Source: Chloroflexi bacterium HGW-Chloroflexi-9
GTDB lineage: Bacteria; Chloroflexota; Dehalococcoidia; UBA2979
Direction of reading: 5' to 3'
DNA: 35,620 nt
Assembly (NCBI GenBank): GCA_002840675.1
Contig: PHBR01000007.1
Location: 1 to 35,620, forward strand
Shown here: piece after piece, positions 7,906-15,345 of the stretch
Layout: every line of letters begins with the position of its first letter
How positions within the stretch are numbered: position 1 is the stretch's first letter
Position numbers and translations under genes: made by a program
The notes under the pieces: generated by a model
What the model was told of the DNA's origin: nothing
Database searches by the model: none
Seen by the model: the letters and a program-made list of their open reading frames with translations, nothing else

Positions 7906-7920
7906 AGGAGGCCCATCTGC

Positions 7921-10533
7921 ATGGTCGGACTGTTCCGCAAGATCCTCGGTGGCGACTCGAACGAGCGCGTCATCAAAGACATGACACCCCTGGTCGCGCG
8001 CATCAACAGTTTCGCGGACGCCATCGGCGCGCTGTCGGACGATGAATTGCGCGCGCAGACGGACCTGTTCCGCGCACGCCTCGAGGCAGGCGAGACGCTG
8101 GACGACCTGCTGCCGGAGGCGTTCGCCACGATCCGCGAGTCGATCGACCGCACGATGGGCCAGCGCGCCTTCGACGTGCAGTTGATGGGCGCGATCACCC
8201 TCCACCGCGGCCAGGTCGCTGAGATGAAGACCGGCGAGGGCAAGACGCTCGTCGCCACGATCGCGATCTACCTGAACGCGCTGGACGGCCGCGGCATCCA
8301 CTCCGTGACCGTGAACGACTACCTCGCCCGCCGTGACGCACAGTGGTACGCGCCGGCGTTGCACGCGCTGGGCATCACCATCGGTGTGATCCAGAACCAC
8401 GGCTCATTCGTGTACGTGCCGAACGCCAGCGAGACCCCGTCGTTCGAGCACCTCGTGCCCGTCTCTCGCGGAGAGACCTACCTGTCCGACGTGGTATACG
8501 GCACGAACAACGAGTTCGGGTTCGACTACCTGCGCGATAACCTGGCCACCACGCTCGGCGCGCGAGTGCAGCGCAGCCGGTCGTACGCGATCGTCGACGA
8601 GGCGGACTCCGTCCTCATCGACGAGGCGCGGACGCCGCTGATCATCAGCGGCGCGTCCCAGGACGACGTCTCGCTCTACCCGCGCTTCGCGCGCATCGTC
8701 CCCACGCTGACGGAGGGCCGCCACTACACGGTCGACCTCCGCCACCGCTCCGTCGCGCTGACGGAGGACGGCGTGGAGGCGCTGGAGCGCGCGCTCGGCA
8801 TCGACAACATCTACTCGCTGGAGAACTTCCGCCTCACCCGCTACATGGAGGCGGCGCTGCGCGCGGAGATCCTCTTCCAGCGCGACCGCGACTACGTGGT
8901 GAAGGACGGCGAGATCATCATCGTCGACGACTTCACCGGCCGCCTGATGGAAGGGCGCCGCTGGTCGGACGGCCTGCACCAGGCGGTGGAGGCGAAGGAG
9001 GGCGTGAAGATCCAGCAGGAGTCGGTGACATACGCCACCATCACCCTGCAGAACTACTTCCGCCTCTACGAGAAGCTCGCCGGCATGACCGGCACCGCCG
9101 CGACCGAGGCGGAAGAGCTGTCCGAGATCTACAAGATCGAGGTCGTGACCGTGCCCACGCACCGCGACATTGCGCGGCAGGACTACCCCGACCTCGTCTA
9201 CAAGACCGTGAACGGCAAGTGGAAGGCCGTGATCGAGGACATCAAGGAACAGCACGCCATCCACCGGCCGGTGCTCGTGGGCACGGTCGCCATCGAGACG
9301 TCCGAGATGCTGTCGGAGCGGCTAACGCGCGCGGGGGTGCCTCACGAGGTGCTGAACGCGAAGCAGCACCAACGCGAGGCGCAGATCATCGAGCGCGCCG
9401 GCCAGCCGGGCGCCGTCACCATCGCCACGAACATGGCCGGCCGCGGTACCGACATCCGCCTCGGCGAGGGCGTCGCGGCGGCGGGCGGCCTCCACGTCAT
9501 CGGCACCGAGCGGCACGAGTCGCGCCGCATCGACAACCAGCTGCGCGGCCGCTCCGGCCGCCAGGGCGACCCCGGCTCCACGCGCTTCTACGTGTCGTTC
9601 GAGGACGACCTGATGCGTCGCTTCGCGCCGGACTGGCTGCCGGGCATGATGGAACGCCTCGGCATGGAGGAGGACACCCCCCTCGAGTCGAAGATGGTGT
9701 CGAAGGCGATCGAGCAGGCCCAGCAGCGCGTCGAGGCGTACAACTTCGACATCCGCAAGCGCGTCGTCGAATACGACGACGTGATGAACACGCAGCGCAA
9801 CGTCATCTACGCGGAGCGTGAGAAGGTCCTGAGCGGCGAGAGCCTGCGCGACACCATCCTCGACCTCGTGGAGGCGGAGGTGGACGCGCTCGCGCAGCAG
9901 CACCTGACGGAGGACCCGGACCCGGAGGCGTTCCGCATCGCCATCGACACGATCGTCCCCGAGATGATCGACGACGACCTGCCCGTCGAGTCGATCGTCC
10001 GCGCGGACGCCGCCGCAGATGCGGCACTCGACCTGATCGAACAGCGCTACGAGGCGCTGGAGGCGGAGGTCGGGGAGGACACGCAGCGGATCGTGGAGCG
10101 GCTGGTGCTGCTCCGCACGATCGACTCGCTGTGGGTGGAGCATCTGACCGCGGTGGACGAGATGCGGCAGGGCATTGGCCTCCGCGCGTACGCGCAGCAA
10201 GACCCGCTGGTCGCGTACAAGCGCGAAGCGCACGACATGTGGGAGCAGTTCCGGGAGCGCATCCGCACGCTGGTCACGCGCCAGATCCTCCGCGCCCGCG
10301 TTGCCCCGCAGGTGGCGCAGGCCGCCATCGCCCAGGAGCGCGCACCGCAGCGCGTGCAGACCAGCGGCCCCGTGGAGGGCGAGAGCGCCGTCGGTGGCGG
10401 CGAGGCAGCGGCACGTCCAATCGCAACGGTGCAGCGCACCGTCGCGAAGGTCGGCCGCAACGCGGCGTGCCCGTGCGGCAGCGGCAAGAAGTACAAGCAC
10501 TGCCACGGCGCGCCCGGCGCCGCCGCCCTGTAG
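7921..10533 (+). CDS. secA: Preprotein translocase ATPase SecA
   Basis: The motor that drives unfolded preproteins through SecYEG. The 870-residue product shows NBD1 Walker A MKTGEGKT at 103-109, the DEAD box (DEADSVLIDEARTPLIISG) at about 226-244, the preprotein cross-linking domain, and NBD2 with VTIATNMAGRGTDI and QLRGRSGRQGDPG. The helical scaffold follows, with a C-terminal zinc motif C850-x-C852-x8-C861-H862 that in other bacteria binds SecB or the ribosome. The linker before the zinc tail is Ala/Gly/Gln-rich and poorly conserved. AGGAGG lies 9 bases upstream of the ATG, directly next to a hairpin. A P-loop kinase gene starts 3 bases after the stop. Confidence 0.98.
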   Translation: MVGLFRKILGGDSNERVIKDMTPLVARINSFADAIGALSDDELRAQTDLFRARLEAGETLDDLLPEAFATIRESIDRTMGQRAFDVQLMGAITLHRGQVAEMKTGEGKTLVATIAIYLNALDGRGIHSVTVNDYLARRDAQWYAPALHALGITIGVIQNHGSFVYVPNASETPSFEHLVPVSRGETYLSDVVYGTNNEFGFDYLRDNLATTLGARVQRSRSYAIVDEADSVLIDEARTPLIISGASQDDVSLYPRFARIVPTLTEGRHYTVDLRHRSVALTEDGVEALERALGIDNIYSLENFRLTRYMEAALRAEILFQRDRDYVVKDGEIIIVDDFTGRLMEGRRWSDGLHQAVEAKEGVKIQQESVTYATITLQNYFRLYEKLAGMTGTAATEAEELSEIYKIEVVTVPTHRDIARQDYPDLVYKTVNGKWKAVIEDIKEQHAIHRPVLVGTVAIETSEMLSERLTRAGVPHEVLNAKQHQREAQIIERAGQPGAVTIATNMAGRGTDIRLGEGVAAAGGLHVIGTERHESRRIDNQLRGRSGRQGDPGSTRFYVSFEDDLMRRFAPDWLPGMMERLGMEEDTPLESKMVSKAIEQAQQRVEAYNFDIRKRVVEYDDVMNTQRNVIYAEREKVLSGESLRDTILDLVEAEVDALAQQHLTEDPDPEAFRIAIDTIVPEMIDDDLPVESIVRADAAADAALDLIEQRYEALEAEVGEDTQRIVERLVLLRTIDSLWVEHLTAVDEMRQGIGLRAYAQQDPLVAYKREAHDMWEQFRERIRTLVTRQILRARVAPQVAQAAIAQERAPQRVQTSGPVEGESAVGGGEAAARPIATVQRTVAKVGRNAACPCGSGKKYKHCHGAPGAAAL

Positions 10534-10536
10534 CGG

Positions 10537-11094
10537 ATGTTCTTCCGACCGCCCGACCTCTGGCTCATCACGGGCCTCCCCGGCGCGGGGAAGACCACCG
10601 TGGCGCGCGCGCTCGCGGGCCGCTTCGAGCGTGCCGCGCATGTGGAGGGCGAGGCGCTCTGGCAGCAGATCGTCGCCGGCCGGGAGATGCCGGAGCGCGA
10701 CCTAGAGGGCGAGCCGGAGCGCCAGTACGAACTGGTGATCCGCAACCAGTGCCTGCTCGCGCGGTCGTACGCAGAGGCGGGCTTCGCGCCCGTCCTCGAC
10801 TTCGTCGTCGTCGACCGGTACCACCTGGACGCCTACCGGAACTACCTGATGGGCGGCCGCCTGCACCTGGTGGTGCTCGCGCCGCCGCTCGATGTCGTGC
10901 GCGAGCGCGATGCCGCCCGCGGCGGCAAGACCGGCGAGCGGTTCACCCATTTGGACGCGGGGATACGCGAGGAACTCGCCGGCCTCGGGCTGTGGGTCGA
11001 CAGCGCGGGGCTCACCGTCGAGCAGACGGTCGAGGCGATCCTCGATGGCCAGCGCGCGGCGCTGCTCCCCGATCCCGGCGTTACGCACCGCTAA
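10537..11094 (+). CDS. P-loop kinase-like ATPase (AAA_33 type), substrate unknown
   Basis: A 185-residue protein with Walker A GLPGAGKT at 13-20 and a small-molecule kinase architecture: the EGEALWQQI substrate segment, a Walker-B-like FAPVLDFVVVDRYHL, and a RERDAARGGKTGERF lid-like segment. It resembles zeta-toxin/chloramphenicol phosphotransferase-type and gluconate-kinase-like AAA_33 proteins, none of which fixes a substrate. It starts 3 bases after the secA stop with no ribosome site of its own, so it is probably translated by coupling. No antitoxin-like partner is adjacent, which argues against a toxin role. Confidence 0.75.
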   Translation: MFFRPPDLWLITGLPGAGKTTVARALAGRFERAAHVEGEALWQQIVAGREMPERDLEGEPERQYELVIRNQCLLARSYAEAGFAPVLDFVVVDRYHLDAYRNYLMGGRLHLVVLAPPLDVVRERDAARGGKTGERFTHLDAGIREELAGLGLWVDSAGLTVEQTVEAILDGQRAALLPDPGVTHR

Positions 11095-11149
11095 CCAGGC
11101 CGGCCACCCCATGAGCCACGCGCATGCTGGCCCGCCCCACGCGGCGGTC

Positions 11150-11155
11150 TAGAAT
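11150..11155 (+). promoter_or_regulatory. -10 element of a probable leaderless transcript
   Basis: TAGAAT ends 6 bases before the ATG at 11162, so transcription would begin on or next to the A of the start codon. There is no Shine-Dalgarno in the preceding bases. No good -35 is visible 16-18 bases upstream. Confidence 0.5.
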
Positions 11156-11161
11156 GAGTGG

Positions 11162-11947
11162 ATGCGCCCCTCATCCATCCCCGACGAACTGGACGCCTTC
11201 GACGTCCTCGCTGACCCCGAGGTGCCGGAGGAAGGCCCGCTCTCTCCGGAGCAGGGCGTCGCCACGTTCCGGGAGGCGATCCTCGCCGGGGAGTCCTGGT
11301 ATGAGGCGCTGCTGGACGTGATCGCGCGCTGGGTCGCGCCCGAAGAGATCGTCGACGACTCCTACCTCCGTTACCTGATCGCGGGCGAGGCGTTCGACTG
11401 GCTGCTGCTCGCGCAACGCCTGGTGACGGCGGCGGAGGATCTCCTGCCCCGCGAGGAGGTCGAGCGGCTGATCGTGCACGGCATCCCGCCACGCCCTCAG
11501 GACGAGGAGCAGTTCGAGGCGGCGATTGGCCCGGCGAAGTACCGCGCGCACCTGAACTTCCAGTACGGCGTGGTCGTGGAGGAACTGTTGCTGCTCTCGG
11601 TCGAGATGGAGATCAGCAAGACGGGCCCGCTCTCCCGCCACGGTCTGCCCACCCCGGACATCGAGGCGTTCGAGCGCGTGTACGGGAAGCCGCTGGACGA
11701 GCTGCGCATCATCTACAACTCAGAGCACGGCTACCTCGGCGAGGAGATGTCGCAGTCCGAGTTGCGGGAGTTCATCTACTGGCTCTCGAAGTACCGCATC
11801 CGCTTCGCGGAGCCGGCGCGGATCGCCTCGGACACCCGCAAGGCGATGACGATGCTGGCGCGGCTGGAGTCATCGCGCGCCCGTGCGGCGCGCATGCGCC
11901 AGGCGGAGGAGCGTCGCGCGAACCCCACCATCGAGGCGCGGTTCTAG
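11162..11947 (+). CDS. Conserved-looking protein of unknown function
   Basis: A 261-residue soluble protein that I do not recognise. It is acidic at the N-terminus (Asp/Glu/Pro-rich to about residue 30), then mostly helical, with tracts such as SWYEALLDVIARWVAPEEIV and GEAFDWLLLAQRLV. A central region (HGIPPRPQDEEQFEAAIG, AKYRAHLNFQYGVVVEELL) is less regular, and the tail is basic and Arg/Ala-rich (RLESSRARAARMRQAEERR). It has no signal peptide, membrane span or obvious catalytic motif. Codon use matches its neighbours. It follows the secA-kinase pair after 67 bases but seems to have its own promoter and a leaderless start. Confidence 0.8.
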   Translation: MRPSSIPDELDAFDVLADPEVPEEGPLSPEQGVATFREAILAGESWYEALLDVIARWVAPEEIVDDSYLRYLIAGEAFDWLLLAQRLVTAAEDLLPREEVERLIVHGIPPRPQDEEQFEAAIGPAKYRAHLNFQYGVVVEELLLLSVEMEISKTGPLSRHGLPTPDIEAFERVYGKPLDELRIIYNSEHGYLGEEMSQSELREFIYWLSKYRIRFAEPARIASDTRKAMTMLARLESSRARAARMRQAEERRANPTIEARF

Positions 11948-11969
11948 GTCGCTCGGCGCGAACCCTGCC

Positions 11970-11985
11970 CGGTCGCATGCGACCG
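11970..11985. repeat. 16-bp perfect palindrome after the unknown gene
   Basis: CGGTCGCATGCGACCG, 23 bases after the stop at 11947. It shares GGTCG/CGACC arms with the hairpin before secA. It may be a weak terminator or a protein-binding palindrome; there is no T-run. Confidence 0.4.
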
Positions 11986-12035
11986 TCGATGCGTGCCCTT
12001 GAGCCGTACTGCTAACCGGGGCGGCCCCTCCCCTG

Positions 12036-12058
12036 CCCCTCCCCGGCGCGGGGAGGGG
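12036..12058. repeat. C/G-tract hairpin
   Basis: CCCCTCCCC and GGGGAGGGG pair around a 5-base loop, and a second CCCCTCCCC-type tract lies just upstream. Such C-tract hairpins are common dispersed intergenic elements in GC-rich genomes. It could also assist termination. Confidence 0.45.
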
Positions 12059-12065
12059 ATGAGAT

Positions 12066-12090
12066 GTGATGGGGGTTGCACCCCCATCAC
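12066..12090. terminator. Long hairpin, candidate terminator
   Basis: An 11-bp perfect stem (arm GTGATGGGGGT) with a 3-base loop, 8 bases after the C/G-tract hairpin. It lies about 80 bases past the stop of the minus-strand membrane peptide and about 120 bases past the plus-strand unknown gene, so it could end either transcript. No T-run follows on either strand. Confidence 0.4.
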
Positions 12091-12169
12091 GGCCTTCGCC
12101 CCCGCTTCCAGGAACGACGGAGGGCTACGCCCGTCGCACGCGGATGGCGCGAGACGCGCTGAGCGTGAT

Positions 12170-12235
12170 TTACAGGACGATGATCAGAATGATCACGATG
12201 ATGAGCAGCGTTCCCAGACCGATTGAGATGCGCAT
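12170..12235 (-). CDS. 21-residue single-span membrane peptide
   Basis: A minus-strand frame starting ATG at 12235 encodes MRISIGLGTL followed by an unbroken run of Leu/Ile/Val to the stop: a single transmembrane helix with a positive N-terminus and no loop. The ribosome site is textbook, AGGAGG at 12246-12241 with 5-base spacing. A hairpin (arm GCCCCGA, 12248-12263) sits immediately before that site. It is 81 bases downstream of the MFS transporter stop on the same strand and may be co-transcribed. I recognise no named family; tiny hydrophobic proteins of this type often modulate a larger membrane protein, but that is inference. Too short for ordinary gene callers. Confidence 0.6.
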   Translation of the reverse strand: MRISIGLGTLLIIVIILIIVL

Positions 12236-12247
12236 GACGGCCTCCTA

Positions 12248-12263
12248 GCCCCGAAATCGGGGC
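12248..12263 (-). promoter_or_regulatory. Hairpin abutting the membrane peptide's Shine-Dalgarno
   Basis: GCCCCG/CGGGGC with a 4-base loop ends one base before AGGAGG on the minus strand. It is also 53 bases after the MFS stop, so it could be an MFS 3' hairpin instead. The layout mirrors the hairpin next to the secA ribosome site. Confidence 0.4.
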
Positions 12264-12316
12264 GAACACACGCGCACCTTACTCCGGACCGGATCACAGT
12301 CGCGATACGAGCGCGG

Positions 12317-13690
12317 CTAGTCCAGGTTGCGCAGGCGCGGGACGAAGAGCAGCACGCCGAACGCGAGCAGCATGAGCGCGAGCGACATGCCGCCGAGGGC
12401 GACCCGGGGGCCCAGCCACGCGGCGAGCATGCCGGTGATGAACGCGGCGAAACTCGATAGCGAGAACTGGAGCATGTAGACGCTCATCACGCGGCCGCGG
12501 AACGCCTCGTCCACGTACTCCTGCACGAGGACGTTGGAGAGGCCCTGACGCGCGGCCTGGCCCACGCCCATGACGAGCATGATCGCGGAGAGCATGACGA
12601 CGGAGTTCGACAGGGTGAAGGCCAGGAACAGCGTCAGCCCCTGGAAGCCGGAGCCGATCAGGAACCACGCGCCTCGACGCTTCGCGGCCATGGAGGCGAC
12701 CCAGAGGGCGCCGGCGAGTGAGCCGATGCCGCTGATGCTCGTGATCATCCCCAGGGCGTCCGGGCCCGCGCCCAGCACGTCCTGGACGAAGCCCGCCAGC
12801 AGGAACATGTACGGCATCGCGGTGATGACCACGAACACGTTGACCAGCAACAGCGGCCCCATCACGCGGTCACGCTTGATGTAGAGGATGCCCTCCCACA
12901 TGTTCGCCATGCCGCCCTTGAACTGGGACCACGCGGTGCCCGTGCCGCGCTCCACCACCTTCGGCGTCTCCGGAACGCGCACCACGAACACGCATGCGAG
13001 CAGGTAGAGGCTCGCCATGAAGAAGTAGACCGTGGCGCCGCCCGCCCACGCGAGGAGGAAGCCGCCGATTGCCGGCGCCATCAGTCGCATGAAGTTCATG
13101 CCGGCGGCGTTCAGCGCCACCGCGTTCATCCGCACCGGCCCCGGGACCAGGGCCGGGATCATCGACTGGCGGGAGGGCATCATCAGCGCCATCGTGATGC
13201 CCTGGACGACCGCCGCCACGAACAGGTGGTTGATCGAGAGCATGTCGAACAGCAGTAACAGCCCGACGACCGAGGCGTTCAGCGCGTTCGAGATCTGGCC
13301 GGCCATCATGACGGCTTTGCGGCTCTTGACCGCATCCGCGATCGCCCCGCCCACCATCGAGAGCGCGAGCCCCGGCACGGCGTTGGCGAGGGCGATGGTG
13401 CCGAGGGCGGCGTATGAGCCGGTCAGTTCGAACGCGAGGTAGGCCCGCACGATCATCTGCATGTTCTGCGAGGCCATCTGGCTGATCATCGCCAGGAAGA
13501 AGTCACGGAAGCCCGGGTACCGCAGCGACTGGAACGTCTTGATGCGCGTGAACCAGTTCTCACGCGGCGGCTTACCGTCGTCCCCCTCGTACGTGGGGCC
13601 CGAGGATGGGATAGGCGGTGGCGGAGGCGCGACCTCGGCAGGGGTCGCAGCCTCCAGGCGCGCAGTGCGCCCGGGGAAGTTGATGCTCAC
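12317..13690 (-). CDS. MFS transporter (MFS_3, enterobactin-exporter-like)
   Basis: A 457-residue membrane protein with about 12 hydrophobic spans. It has a Pro-rich cytosolic N-terminal tail (PAEVAPPPPPIPSSGP) of about 60 residues, then SLRYPGFRDFFLAMISQMAS, which resembles the first helix of the MFS_3/EntS group. The loop 2-3 motif GGAIADAVKSRK corresponds to the GxLaDrxGRR signature. The second half has VQEYVDEAFRGRVMSVYML, the typical loop 10-11 sequence. The start is a GTG with GAGGGGG about 6 bases upstream. Drug or siderophore export is the usual family role; the substrate here is unknown. It diverges from the Rpf-like gene, and a 21-residue membrane peptide lies downstream on the same strand. 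Confidence 0.9.
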   Translation of the reverse strand: MSINFPGRTARLEAATPAEVAPPPPPIPSSGPTYEGDDGKPPRENWFTRIKTFQSLRYPGFRDFFLAMISQMASQNMQMIVRAYLAFELTGSYAALGTIALANAVPGLALSMVGGAIADAVKSRKAVMMAGQISNALNASVVGLLLLFDMLSINHLFVAAVVQGITMALMMPSRQSMIPALVPGPVRMNAVALNAAGMNFMRLMAPAIGGFLLAWAGGATVYFFMASLYLLACVFVVRVPETPKVVERGTGTAWSQFKGGMANMWEGILYIKRDRVMGPLLLVNVFVVITAMPYMFLLAGFVQDVLGAGPDALGMITSISGIGSLAGALWVASMAAKRRGAWFLIGSGFQGLTLFLAFTLSNSVVMLSAIMLVMGVGQAARQGLSNVLVQEYVDEAFRGRVMSVYMLQFSLSSFAAFITGMLAAWLGPRVALGGMSLALMLLAFGVLLFVPRLRNLD

Positions 13691-13862
13691 GAGTCCCCCT
13701 CGAGTCTCCGGTCCGGCAGTGGTCGGAGGCCCTTGTTCTGTGGAGCGGGCCGGAGGATAGCGTGCAGGGACGAGGCTGTCACCTCGCTCGCCCGTGCGAC
13801 GAGCATCACGCCCGTGCTTGAAATGGGTGGCGTGAGGCCCGCTGCATGGCCATGCTTTTTAG

Positions 13863-14468
13863 ATGCAAGAACTCACCAGGGCATTCAAACGCGGCGCGCG
13901 ATACGGGCTCATCGTCGCCTTGTCGACGGTCGCACTGTCGGTCGTCGTCGCAGTGATGGCGGTGGCCGGCCCGACCCCGGTCTACGCCGAGCAGCCCCCG
14001 CCGGTCGCATCCGCGACCCTCGACGCCTCGGTCGCCATCACCCCCGCGCCGGCCGTGGCGCCTGATCCCCTCCCACTCGATCGCGTGTTCACGCTCGCCA
14101 TCAACCGCTGGGAGGCGTCGGAGCCGGACGCGCCGCTCCCGATCGTGGTCCCGCCCGTCGTGACTCACTCCGCTCCGAGGGTGTCCGTCGCGCCGCGGAT
14201 CGTCCCCTCGGGCGAGTTGTACGAGCGGTTGACCGCGGCGTTCCCGGGTCAGGCGGATCTCGCCTACTCGGTGGTGATGTGCGAGTCGTCCGGGAATGCC
14301 GCGACGAACACGGGCAACGGCTACTACGGCATGTGGCAGTTCGACCTGCCCACCTGGCAGTCCGTGGGCGGCGCCGGCCTCCCGAGCGAGGCCTCGGTGG
14401 ACGAGCAGATCATGCGCGCCCGCATGCTCTTCGACAGCCGCGGCTGGTCACCCTGGGAATGCGCCTAG
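13863..14468 (+). CDS. Rpf-like transglycosylase-domain protein (peptidoglycan muralytic)
   Basis: A 201-residue exported protein. The N-terminus has a basic start and one hydrophobic segment (about residues 14-36), ending in PTPVYAEQ, which could be a cleaved signal or an anchor. A Pro/Ala-rich linker leads to a C-terminal domain of about 75 residues. Its line CESSGNAATNTGNGYYGMWQ and the following LPTWQSVGGAGLP and DEQIMRARMLFDSRGW closely match the resuscitation-promoting factor lysozyme-like domain. E141 is the presumed catalytic acid. C140 and C200 match the disulfide-forming pair of Rpf proteins. It should act outside the membrane on glycan strands. No Shine-Dalgarno precedes the ATG; CATGCT 6 bases upstream may be a poor -10 for a leaderless start. 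Confidence 0.87.
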   Translation: MQELTRAFKRGARYGLIVALSTVALSVVVAVMAVAGPTPVYAEQPPPVASATLDASVAITPAPAVAPDPLPLDRVFTLAINRWEASEPDAPLPIVVPPVVTHSAPRVSVAPRIVPSGELYERLTAAFPGQADLAYSVVMCESSGNAATNTGNGYYGMWQFDLPTWQSVGGAGLPSEASVDEQIMRARMLFDSRGWSPWECA

Positions 14469-14492
14469 ACCCCCTCGCGGCGAGCGACGCCC

Positions 14493-15311
14493 TCACTCAA
14501 ACAGCGGCTGGCAGCCGACGCAGTAGTTCGTCTCGCTGCCGCCTGAGACCTGGCCCTTGATGTCGCGGCCGCAGCGAGGGCAGGGGGTGCCGGCGCGACG
14601 GTGGACTTTCAGGTGCTGGCGCCACTCCTCTTTCTTGCCGAGACCTTCGCCAGCGACCGTCTCGTCGACGATGCCGATCGACTCGTCGAGGACGGAGCGG
14701 ACGGCCCGGAAGAGGCGTCGCCAGTCCTCCTCCTCCAGCGTGGCGCCTCGACGGTGAGGGTGGATGCCGGCTTCCCAGAGGATCTCGTCCGAGTAGGCGT
14801 TGCCGATGCCGGCGAGGACTTCCTGGCTGGTGAGGGAGTTCTTGACCTGGCCGCGGCGCTTCTTCATCAGCGCGACGAAGGCATCCTCGTCCAGGGTCAT
14901 CACGTCCGGGCCGAGCTTCTCCATCTGCGGGATCGTCGTGACTGCCTCGGGCCCGTCGACCAGGTACCAGCGGCCCATGCGGCGCTGGTCGGAGTAGCGG
15001 AGTTCGTGGCCGTCATCGAAGGCGATGACCACGCCGAGCATCCCGGGCTTCCTCGCACCGGCCTCCACCCAGTGGAAGCGGCCGGTGAGCATGGGGTTCA
15101 CGACGAGGATGCGGCCATCGTCCACGAAGAACAGCAGGAACTTCCCCAGCCGGTGGATCTCCCCGAAGCGGTGTCCGACGAGCGAGTCCATGCCGTCTGA
15201 GCCGGTGCGCACGAGCCACGGGATGGGCGTCGCCGTCGAGGTGACGGTGAGCCGCTCAAGGCGCGGCGTCAGGTAGTGGCGGATCGCTTCGAGGTCGGGG
15301 ATCTCGGGCAC
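14493..15311 (-). CDS. mutM: Fpg/Nei family DNA glycosylase (formamidopyrimidine-DNA glycosylase-like)
   Basis: Base-excision repair glycosylase/AP lyase family, 272 residues. The GTG at 15311 gives MPEIPDLEAIRHYL, exposing the catalytic Pro2 and Glu3. An upstream reading adds 22 residues that would block this and is rejected; GGGAG lies about 9 bases before the GTG. Other landmarks are the Lys in RLGKFLLF, the H2TH segment QEVLAGIGNAYSDEILWEAG, and a C-terminal zinc finger CPRC...CVGC. Two departures from classic Fpg are visible: PEIPD in place of PELPE, and GSETNYC in place of GRATFYC, so the finger Arg that contacts DNA is Ser. These mark a divergent subgroup, and oxidised-base specificity may differ. 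It is the last gene of the minus-strand run, 34 bases after pheA. Confidence 0.88.
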   Translation of the reverse strand: MPEIPDLEAIRHYLTPRLERLTVTSTATPIPWLVRTGSDGMDSLVGHRFGEIHRLGKFLLFFVDDGRILVVNPMLTGRFHWVEAGARKPGMLGVVIAFDDGHELRYSDQRRMGRWYLVDGPEAVTTIPQMEKLGPDVMTLDEDAFVALMKKRRGQVKNSLTSQEVLAGIGNAYSDEILWEAGIHPHRRGATLEEEDWRRLFRAVRSVLDESIGIVDETVAGEGLGKKEEWRQHLKVHRRAGTPCPRCGRDIKGQVSGGSETNYCVGCQPLFE

Positions 15312-15345
15312 GGGCGGCTCCCGTCGGGCGGGCAGGGCAACGGCG

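Noticed and set aside
10537-11094. Zeta-toxin reading of the P-loop kinase
   Set aside because: No epsilon-like antitoxin gene is adjacent, and it is coupled to essential secA; the fold match alone is not enough.
11111-11152. 13-codon His-rich ORF (MSHAHAGPPHAAV) before the unknown gene
   Set aside because: No ribosome site, very short, and its stop overlaps the -10 hexamer; no evidence of translation.
13818-13856. Promoter TTGAAA ... CATGCT before the Rpf-like gene
   Set aside because: The spacing is 27 bases, far from the 16-18 needed, and CATGCT is a poor -10.
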